Source: Bursaphelenchus xylophilus
Taxonomy: Eukaryota > Nematoda > Chromadorea > Rhabditida > Aphelenchoididae
NCBI GenBank assembly: GCA_904066235.2
Contig: CAJFCV020000006.1
Coordinates: 9,858,001 to 9,922,000 of the forward strand
Direction: 5' to 3'
DNA: 64,000 bases
The notes under the pieces are model-generated. The model was given only the letters and a program-made list of their open reading frames with translations. It searched no databases and was not told the origin of the DNA. The position numbers were made by a program, and so were the translations under genes. This document shows positions 55,901 through 64,000 of the stretch, piece after piece (position 1 is the stretch's first letter; the number at the start of each line of letters is the position of its first letter).

Positions 55901-58900
55901 GACGCGGACAAACGCGCCGTTCACCGAGGACGTCTCGCTTTGAGGGCTGGAGCTGAAAAAAGGCGAAATTTTGGGAAATTTTATATTACACTAGGTAAAA
56001 AATCAAAATTTTTATGAAGAAACTAATATTTTTTAAAAAGATTTCGCTCAATTTACCTTTATCAAGTTCAAAGATCATCCGAAAAGCAAAATTTAGACAA
56101 TAAAAGTCCACTTTTCTTATGGATAATAACAAAAATTTTACAAAAACATTAAACAATATCTAAATTCAGGGGATTTCTTTAAAAAATAATTCTTAAAATT
56201 TAAATTTAATCCGTATTTTACCCAAATTCACTCAAAAATAACCCATTTTTTGGCTAAAATCACATAATCCGGACTTACACCATGCAAAAAAATCTTCCAA
56301 CACGTCTCAAAACCCTTCAAAATTTCAAGAAAAAGCCCGGCACATCGTATTTTACCCACATTTCCCAAAAATCCATCAAATTCGTCATTTTTCGTCCAAA
56401 ACAAAACAACTCAACCTTATACTAGGCAAAATTAGTCCAAAAACTCCCAAAAACCCCTCCAAACTCCGCAAAACACCTTACCAAATCGTTGTAGATCTCG
56501 TTGACATTGTTTGTGAGGTCGTTGGAGATGCCGAGCACTTCGCACTTGGGCTGGATTGAGGACTTTTGAGGCGTAATTCACGGACCAGATGGCTGATTCT
56601 GTCGAACTGGATCTCCAAAGTCTCGAGGCTCTTCCTTCCCGAGTCCGAGGCCATGATTCCATCGCCATTTTGGCGGAAAGTTGCGATTAAACGGGCGGAT
56701 TTCTGAAAAATTTGGAAATTAGTCCATTGCACAGTGCAGTCGGAAAAACAAAACAAACAACACATTGCACAGTGCAGTCGTAAAATAAAATCGAAAAACA
56801 CATTGCACAGTGCAGTCGCAAAAAAAATAAAACAAAAAATATATTGCACAGTGCAGTGACAAAAATAAAACAAAAAAGGGTTCGCACCGTGCAGTCAAAA
56901 AAAAAAAAAACGATTCCCAACTCCACGCACTGTGCACGCGACGACACGCGACAAAACCCCGCACGGTGCAAAAAAAATTTCGTCGCTAAATTCTTCGCAC
57001 CGTGCAAATTAGAAAAGGTTTTTCGCAAAACCCGATGCACTGTGCAATGAAAAAACTTGTCGCCAAAACCGGCGCACGGTGCAATGTAATCAATGAACCA
57101 AAACTCGCACAGTGCACTTCAAATTCAGCTGCATAGTGCAAAAAACAACAAGACAAAAAAGCACAGTGCAAAACAAAACTTCGCGGCTAAATTCTTCGCA
57201 CAGTGCACATCAAAAAAGTTTGTCGCAAAACCCGATGCACTGTGCAATGAAAAAAACTTGCCGCAAAATCGGCGCACGGTGCAACAGTGCACTTGATGAA
57301 CCAAACATGCACAGTGCAAAGGACAACGCGACAAAAACGCGCAGTGCAAAGCAGAACTCGACCTTTGCACTGTGCAATTTTCCCCAAAAATTTTCGCACC
57401 GTGCAAAAAAAAACAACGCCAAAAGTCGACTGCACAGTGCAAACAAAAACCAAAGACAAAAAACGCACTGTGCAAACGACAACTCTAGATTCTGCACCGT
57501 GCAATTTCTACCGAAATTTTTCGCACCGTGCAAAAAACACAAGACCAAAAATCCACTGCACAGTGCAGTTACTAATTATAAAAAAAATCCCATTTTTACC
57601 TCCAAGATATCATCAATTCGCTTCTGTTCGGCTACTGTGAATCCATTTTGGTTCCAGAATTCCAATTTTGTGAGCTGGCGTTTGAACCAGGTCTCGCATT
57701 GGCACAGGGCTTGCTTTGTTTTGATATCCGGCGATTGCATTTTGCGGGTTCGGATGATGCTAAAAGTAAAAAGTGGGGAAAATTTTAAAACTTTTTTATA
57801 AACAATATTCCCCGGGCTATAATGGACTACTTTTCGACACTTTATAAACAAAAAATGAATCAAAAGTCGAAAAATTTTTCGGGAACTTATATTTTTATAT
57901 TATACATGATAAAGCTTGATTTTTTTAACCCGAAACTCAACTCCCATCTGATCCAAACAAATTCTAATCATCCGAAAGGCCATTTCAACCTCCAAACTCG
58001 TAAAATTTCAACATAAATCAAATTTTTTTATATTATCCATGAAATTTTTGCCTGTTTTTGAGTCAAAATCGCCCTAAAATTTATGCCAAATTCCCTCAAA
58101 CACCATAAAATTCATTATTCTTCCAATAAAAACCAAGAAGTATCAAAATTTCGCAAAAAATAAAAAATTTTTATATTATCCATGACATTTTTTGTCTATT
58201 TTTATGTTAAAATAGACCTCCTAAGTAAAAAAATCCCCCTAAAACAAATAAAATTCAATTTTCAACTATTTCCATGCAAACCCAATAAAAAATTTGCAAA
58301 AAAAACAAAAATTTTTATATTATCCATGACGATTTCTCATCAAAAACCCCCAAAAAAAGCTCTTACATCTCGGTTAATCCATTCCACTGCTCGGTAATCT
58401 CATTCCATTGACTTTTTAGGTTCTTCAGATCATCGAATTGGAATTCCTTGAACAAATTTTCGGTGACTTTTTTCAGGTTCATGTAGTCATCATAGTGTCT
58501 GTTATATTCGGCGGTCAGTTGGTCTAAAGCCGACGAATCCTTGGAGATCTCGACCATCTCGGCCGTGGGTTGAATTTTCTGCAGCCATTCCTTCATCGGG
58601 GCTCGATGATTTTCGAATGCCCTGAGGGCATCCAGCAGATTCTGGAGTTCGTTGCGACGGCATTGGAGGGAGATCAGCTTCTCGTCGAGTTCGCGACGAC
58701 AGTTCTGGGCGCGCTTTTCGAAGACCGAGTGGTTCTGGGCTGCTCTTTCCGCATTCAGGAGCATTTTCTTGCCTTCCTGGAGGTCTTCACATCTGTTCTG
58801 AAAAAACGAAAAAATTGAATATCAAATTTGTAAAATACGATATGCCAACTTGAGGCTGGTTCATGGACACAATTTTTATTTTGAATTTGTATTGAAAAAA

Positions 58901-61900
58901 GTGGATTTTTGAGCGAAAATAGCTGGTGTCATGAATAATATCGGAGAAGCGGGAATTTGACGCTTCTTGGTCTCGATAGCGAAATTTTATGAATGTTTAT
59001 GGATTATTATGCGGTTTAGAGGGTGTTTATAGAAAATGAAGACTGTTTTGAAAAAAAATTGTCAAATTTTACCATTGGCGATACCAAAATGGCCAAAAAA
59101 TGTGGGATTTGTATAACAATTCGGGCCAAATATAATTTTAAAGGACCTGTTGGCTTTTGATATGGTAAAATAAAACGTATCCAGCCGTTTTTCCCATTGG
59201 AACATTCGATTATTTATTAAATTTTGTTATTGATAATATAAATTATTAGTAAAAGTTGATACTTCTGACTGGCAATTGACGTGAAATTGATTTCTTTCAG
59301 TTTCACTTGCAATTCTAGGTCCGTTATCTTTTTTGCTGCGTATTTTACTTATTTTTGGGTTTACTTTGCCATGGATAATATAAAAAAATTCGGGTTAGAA
59401 TACAGTGAAATTGATTTTCAATGGAAGTTTTGAGGCCTTTACGAGTTTTGGTATCATGTTTTAGCATTCTTTCATTTCAAAATTTTCGGTTTTGACTTAA
59501 GTTTGCCACGGATAATATAAAAAGTTGGTTAAATTGGCTATTTATGCGGGAAATTAGCCGTTAAAGGTGGTCTAAATGCTGTAGTTGAGAAATTATGGGT
59601 GACACAGGGTCGGGTGGTGCAAGTTCGGGTGAGCCCTTTGGGGTGATCGCATTTTCGGGTGTTCAAATTCGGGTGATGGATTTTTGGGGTGGGTTAATTC
59701 CCGGGTGATAAATAAAATATTGTACTAATGGCTACTAAATATGACATAAGATAGTTAAATGTTTTTGGGGGTTTCGATCATCAGGAATCCAAAAATTAAA
59801 AAGAAAATTACGACTATGGATTACTGATGTTCTGGGCCATGCCGCCGAGGAAGAAAATGAGATTTCCATCTTCGCATTCCTGATGGTCGAAACAGTCATA
59901 TTTAGTAGCCATCATTACAATATTTTCTTCATCACGCGAGAATTCACCCACCCCAAAAATCCATCACCCGAATGTGCGCCACCCGAAATTGCATCACCTG
60001 AAAATGCGATCACCCCAAAGGGCTCACCCGCACTTGCACCAACCGACCTGTGTGACCCACGATTTCTCAACTGCAACATTTAGACCACCTTTAACGGCTT
60101 ATTTCCCGCATAAACAGCTTAACCAACATTTTATATTATCCATGGCAAGATTAAGTCAAAACCAAAAATTTTGAAATAAACGAAAGATAAAACATGATAT
60201 CAAAAATCGCAAAGGCCTCAAAACTTCCATTGAAAATCAATTTCACTGTATCGATTTTTTATATTATCCATGGAAAAGTAAACCAAAAAATATGTAAATA
60301 CGTAACAACGGAAAGGTAACAGACCTAGAATTGCAAGTAAAATTGAAGGAAATCAATTTCACGTAATTGCCAGTCAGAAATATCAACTTTTATCTATAAT
60401 TTATATTATCCATAACAAAATTTAAAAAAAAATCTAAAGTTCCAATGGGAAAAACGACTGGATACGTTTTATTTTACCATATCAAAGACCAGCAGGCTCT
60501 TTACAATTATATTTATATTCTATTTTCGCTCAAAAATCCACTTTTTTTCAAAACAAATTCAAAATAAAAATCGTTTTCATGAATCAGCCGTCTCAAATAC
60601 ACATATTATTATTCAATCCGACAAATTTTTAAATAATTTTTATATTGTACTAGGTATTTTTCCCCGAAAAAACGCATTTTTTGGCCTGAAACCGATTCAA
60701 ACCGACAGGAAATGAATTAATATTCACAGATAAAGGTCCGAGACATCTTTTTACATCAAAGAAGCCGCAAAAAAACCATTGGAATTCCTCATTTTTTCCA
60801 TTTTAATTAAAATTCGAAAAGCCAAAACGACTCTAAAACTCAACAAAAAAATGGGTGCGGACTCGAAACACTCACACTAATCCGCTTATACAACACGAAA
60901 ACGGCGTGCGAATCGGCGAGATCGGCTCGAATTTCCAGGTCCCGTTCGGCGTTTCGGAGCTGTGCTCCGAGCTGTGCGACGTGGTCCAAGTCCGGGTTCA
61001 GGGCTTGAAAATTGGCCGCGTTCAAGGATCGTCGATGGATGTTCAAGGATTTGCGACGTTCGGCATCGTAGGCTGGAAAAAGCGGGATTTTTTGGGAAAT
61101 TTTATATTGTTTTAGGTAAAATTTGATGAAAAGTGATGAAAAAAATGTGGAAATGAGGTACAGCATAGCTAAAATTAATTTATAAGACTTGGAATATCAC
61201 TTTCAAAGGCTTGAAAGAAATTTCCACCAAAGATTTTGTTAAAATTTGACGAATTATATTACACTTGACATCTGGTCTCAAAATTCGAAATTTCAATAAA
61301 ATAATAGTAAAATACGAGGTGTGGCTTGATTTGAAACCTTTATCAGTCCCATATCTATGTAACAAAGCAGTTTTAATAAGCTTTCCGTCAAAGTTTACCC
61401 AAAGATCGACATTATTTTAGACTAGACCTTCTCCTTCAAAAAAACGTATAGTTCAAGTGGATAAACACCCAAAAACCGGGATAAAATTACTTCATAAAGC
61501 TCAAGGCATTTTCATGTAAGTATTAAAATCAAAATTTCGTCAAAAGTCGCAAAAAATTATATTACACTTGACGTCAGATATCAAAAACTTCAATTTGAGA
61601 GTAAAATACCGAAAAAAAACTGCCGTCTCAGGCTAAATATGGCACATAGACGACAAGAAGCGCCTCTAATACAAAATTCAGCCTAATTCCAGCAAAAAAT
61701 TATATTACACTTGACATCAAATATGAACTTACTGCTCCGAAGACCTCCCCGCTGGAAATTGGATTGCTCAAAGCCGCCGGCCGACGAGGCGGATTGGGAG
61801 AAGCGCACGCACTGATCGGTAATCTGATCGAACTGCTTGACAAGCGCTTGGACCTTCTGCAAGTTGGACATTCCCAAAAATTGGATCAAAAATGGATAGA

Positions 61901-62320
61901 TAGATAAATATTCAAATAATTTAGAGGTATTTTGGGGTCTACTACACTGTTTGGAACATACTACAGCTAGTTTTATCGCTGCGATCCGGATTTGCGAGAT
62001 TCCGGAGATCTGTTGCAGAATGCCAAAAATCAAATTTTCGTGCCAGGAAATGGAAATGTAACCTAATACGGTGAAAATTTACAGTAATTCCGACTACAAA
62101 TACCTTTTTGAGGTAAAATACGGCGCCCACTATCACCATCACCTTTTTAAATTCAAAAAAATTAAATTATATCACACTTGGTAGCAAAATTTCAAAAAAT
62201 TCCTTCCGGGTGCAAAAGTTACTTTGCAAAAATCAGTGGAATGTAAAAGAAGGTTGAAACTCAGACCTGCGCCACATTCTCTTTGTTTTCGCCAAAGTTG
62301 GCCTCGCCCATGAAGCTCAT
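49928..62320 (-). CDS. dys-1: dystrophin-type protein (spectrin-like coils, EF-hand region, ZZ finger), no WW seen
   Basis: This links the cytoskeleton to the dystroglycan/syntrophin complex at the membrane. Ten minus-strand exons join in phase: 62320-62267, 61856-61733, 61072-60876, 58797-58367, 57759-57600, 56702-56482, 55952-55433, 54339-53959, 51771-51458 and 50078-49928, about 850 residues. Spectrin-like helices fill the first half (MKEWLQKIQPTAEMV; WNEITEQWNGLTE). Then come the EF-hand region (KFSNYRTAMKVWAVQKRLNF), a second EF-like part (DQKYRYIFGIYTENG), the ZZ finger (CAGCKMYPIVGLRFKCLHC...CQNC), RDFTQFVHNKMRRRS, and a C-terminal coil (RVLQTENEMLKSAYDRV). Length fits a short Dp116/Dp140-like form; the actin-binding end is absent or outside. 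A TTTCAG just upstream of the ATG (62366) may be a trans-splice site. The reading of exon 56702-56482 is the least sure. Confidence 0.82.
50631..51224. mobile_element. 594-bp TIR element with CAAGGAAAGTACTTTTATGG ends and an internal tRNA-like sequence
   Basis: Arms of about 100 bp pair from the ends inward (CAAGGAAAGTACTTTTATGG, GACGGGACATATCTCAAAAA, GTGCTGATCAAGGATATA). The flanking TCA is repeated on both sides (50628-50630 and 51225-51227), so the target duplication is 3 bp. It splits one unit of the 124-bp tandem array. The central part carries a tRNA-like block. Related ends occur at 34363 and around the LTR element in the neprilysin-like gene. Confidence 0.75.
50939..51013 (-). pseudogene. 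tRNA-like sequence (Ser/Leu type, long variable arm) inside the TIR element
   Basis: The minus strand reads GCGGTGTGGCCGAGTGGTTA (a strong A box), then a variable-arm-like GAGGGAGGACGCCGC and a B box GGGTTCGATTTCCC. No 7-bp acceptor stem closes at the usual place, and the anticodon loop is not clear, so it is probably not a working tRNA. A longer stem (CTTCGG...CCGAAG) encloses it. It could act as a pol III promoter for the element. Confidence 0.6.
51806..52036. repeat. intronic GCACNGTGC dyad array, dystrophin-type gene
   Basis: Seven or so dyads are spaced about 27-38 bases apart in the same intron as the foldback at 52040. The array resumes on the other side of the foldback at 53430, so the foldback inserted into it. 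Confidence 0.8.
52040..53405. mobile_element. 1.37-kb TA-flanked foldback element (CAGGGTGTTTCAAG ends)
   Basis: The arms begin CAGGGTGTTTCAAGAAATTT and are flanked by TA. They extend inward through CGGCGGAGAGGCCAGTTCTC, ACTCTGTTACAGTGGCCAAAATC and CCTCCGCCGAA blocks for roughly 500 bp each. The left arm is interrupted by the 268-bp MITE at 52236-52503. The ends are of the mariner type. No transposase frame is present. Confidence 0.8.
52236..52503. mobile_element. 268-bp TA-target MITE, copy of unit E6, nested in the foldback
   Basis: The same TTACGCTTTTTCAAAAGTGC ends and interior as 21593-21860. The insertion duplicated TA: the opposite arm of the host foldback (53203-53214) still shows the uninterrupted sequence. 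Confidence 0.88.
53430..53950. repeat. intronic GCACNGTGC dyad array, dystrophin-type gene
   Basis: About 17 dyads in 520 bases, mean spacing about 31. The array comes within ten bases of the donor at 53958. Centre bases A, C, T and G all occur; C and G centres are commoner here than in other arrays. Confidence 0.88.
54425..55362. repeat. intronic GCACNGTGC dyad array, the densest in the window
   Basis: About 30 dyads in 940 bases, in the intron between the EF-hand and ZZ exons. Linkers include a recurring TTTTGTCGCAGACTT or GTCGCGGAC, which makes a higher-order unit of about 65-170 bases. Frames across it (such as 54356-55645) are repeat artefacts. Confidence 0.88.
56726..57566. repeat. intronic GCACNGTGC dyad array, dystrophin-type gene
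   Basis: About 25 dyads in 840 bases, spanning almost the entire intron 56703-57599. Linkers are A-rich (CAAAAAAAATAAAAC type). Mean spacing is about 32-34 bases. Confidence 0.88.
58850..60596. repeat. 1.7-kb imperfect palindrome in a dystrophin intron
   Basis: The left arm (about 58850-59755) is matched in inverted order by the right arm (about 59880-60596). Matching blocks include CAATTTTTATTTTGAATTTG, GACTGGCAATTGACGTGAAA, ATTTTCAATGGAAGTTTTGA and CTTTGGGGTGATCGCATTTT. The arms have diverged by perhaps 10-20 percent by eye. The centre (59756-59880) is unpaired. Short GGGTGA repeats lie next to the centre on both arms. Confidence 0.8.
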
Positions 62321-62365
62321 TGTGTGGTTTTTTTCGGCCGCGGAGGCGGTCACTGGTCACTTTCT

Positions 62366-64000
62366 CTGAAACGACATGACATTCCGGGTAAATATAATAA
62401 AATATCGGAAATTGAGGCTTTGCGCGACTTGACGGAGGAATTTCTTAATCCGAGCGGGAGTTTTTTGTGATTTAAAGAGGGGTTTTTTCATCATGAATAA
62501 TATCGGGAATTGAAAAAAATGAAAAAAAATTATGGGTTATGGATGTAAAATACCTCGCCGTGTAATACATGGTATCTTAAAATATTTTTACAATGTTATT
62601 TCTTTCAAATTCGGGCGTTTTACAGCAAAAAAAAATAACTTTTTTAGTCATTATGGAGAATATCAAAAAATGACCTAAAATACGATAAAGCTGTCCGATT
62701 TTTGACAAAAAAAGCTTTCTAAGATGATGGCAATGCCCCGTAGACAATTTATCAGTCTAATGCACAAAGTAATTGTGAAATTTTACCCCAGAAAAATCAA
62801 AAATTTTAGTCATCCTGGAGAATATCAAAAAATGACTTAAAACACGATAAAGATGTCCGATTTCTGACAAAAAAAGCTTTCCAGGATAATGACAATGCTT
62901 TGTAGACAATATATCGGCCAATTTTACATATTAATTTTGCCATCTTGCAAGAGAAAAATCAAAAATTTAGTCATCACGGGTAATATCGGAAGACCCCATC
63001 TACCCTGAAAATACAGTAAGATCTGACTGGAAAATCGTGTTTTTCAGGATAAATAGGACAGACAGAACATATATGCAAGTTTTTACAGAGCTTTGTGGAG
63101 AGTAATTTCAAGAAAAATCTAAAAAATGTTCTAGTCATCATGGATAATATCGAAAGTCCTGTTACCCAAAAATTGGTGTCAAAAATAACGTCAAATAGCC
63201 AAATTATCATTCCCAGCCGCATCTTCGGCATTCTAAAGATCTTGGCGATCATCGGTGCCTCGTATTTTACCCAGAATCATCAAAAAATTCCCAAAAAACC
63301 ATTATTTTGATGACTAAAGTCAAAAAAAATCGTATACCTTGCGAGAAAACCCGTTTCTCCACGTGAAATACTCCCCCAGATATCTTGAAAGGCCCGAAGA
63401 TCCATTTGGAAATTTGAGCCGCCTTAAGCCCGGAGGGTTTTGTTTGGTTTCCGCGCATTTTCTAATCCCCAATACATCCAAATTCATGTCGCATGGTAAC
63501 ATGGGCCATTTATCAAGGGCAAAAGTCTCTGCTAAAGCCTCCGAAATTGCTCGTTCTACCATTTTTATCAAGATGTCGAGCTATTTTTAGCCAAATATTA
63601 CGATTTATGGCCAAAAAATGAGAAAAGTCATCAAAAATTGGGGAAATTTGAGAAAAATAGGGTAAAATTGAGGGGAATTAGGAGAGGTTCGAGTAAATAT
63701 AGAAAGATACGACGATTTGAAGGCTCGGCAATAAAGGATAATCCCATTAAATTCCCATTACCCATCCAACATCTCCACTTTTCGGGGAAAGGGCGGTAAA
63801 TTTTCGCGCCAGATGGCCATAAACATATGGAATGGTGTCAATTGGATTTCAAATACCATCAGAAATAATCGTAGATGACATTTTATAATGCCCTAGGGCA
63901 TACAATTCTCTATAATCATAAAAAAGTTAATTTTTTGGGGAAAATTTTTAAAAAATCTAAAAAATCTCGATTTTCAGGGCTGAAAAGCTTTCAAAATATC
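62366..64000. other. region upstream of the dystrophin-type ATG, mostly non-coding
   Basis: It contains repeated stretches of AGTCATCNTGGANAATATC (about 62490, 62650, 62815, 62970 and 63135), each followed by similar AT-rich text, so it is a loose tandem array of about 150 bases. One possible exon lies at 63338-63562. The remainder to 64000 shows nothing that I can support. Confidence 0.4.
63338..63562 (-). CDS. possible first exon of an unrecognised gene
   Basis: An ATG at 63562 opens a 75-codon frame (MVERAISEALAETFALDKWP...YLGEYFTWRNGFSRK) that ends at a possible donor GTATAC. The composition is balanced and unlike the surrounding AT-rich repeats. I find no in-phase partner exon downstream, and it need not belong to the dystrophin-type gene. 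Confidence 0.3.

Overview
The window looks like nuclear DNA of a nematode, or a close relative. It is AT-rich. Genes carry many short introns with GTAAG-type donors and TTTTCAG acceptors, including a few GC-AG introns. There are two clean eukaryotic tRNA genes and a set of conserved animal genes. I cannot name the species. All spliced models were built by hand from splice signals, reading phase and protein similarity; no alignment or transcript was available.

Layout. 0-13 kb: the 3' end of an unrecognised gene (+), an ACOT8-like peroxisomal acyl-CoA thioesterase (-), and a neprilysin-family (M13) gene (+) that has lost catalytic residues and gained a long mucin-like tail. Intron 6 of that gene holds a 6-kb LTR retroelement with a single Gag-Env-protease reading frame. 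13.5-16.8 kb: a Mutator-like transposon with about 415-bp inverted ends and a partial SWIM-type transposase. 17.5-31 kb: three multipass membrane protein genes (-), at least one LAPTM-like, then tRNA-Gln, tRNA-Ala, PRPF4 and a tiny Cys-rich membrane protein. 31.6-37.9 kb: a CCDC86/Cgr1-like gene, a gene-poor stretch with hairpins, and a secreted Cys/Pro-rich protein. 40.7-43.3 kb: beta-arrestin. 46-49.2 kb: a C2H2 zinc-finger gene with an Arg/Ser-rich tail. 49.9-62.3 kb: a dystrophin-type gene (-) with spectrin-like coils, the EF-hand region, a ZZ finger and a C-terminal coiled coil, but no WW domain that I can see. The genes are ordinary housekeeping, signalling and muscle or cytoskeletal genes with no operon logic evident.

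The unusual content is in the non-coding DNA. (1) Several introns are filled by arrays of the dyad GCAC-N-GTGC, with any centre base, spaced about 32 bp apart. (2) At 20.3-22.1 kb seven different TA-flanked palindromic elements sit in a chain inside one host repeat. (3) A copy of one of them lies in one arm of a large foldback at 52-53 kb, and the other arm still shows the empty TA site. (4) A 1.7-kb palindrome occupies a dystrophin intron. (5) A TIR element carries a tRNA-like sequence. (6) A 13-14-base motif of the type TATATTAYMCWWG recurs dozens of times, mostly in introns, from 26 to 63 kb.
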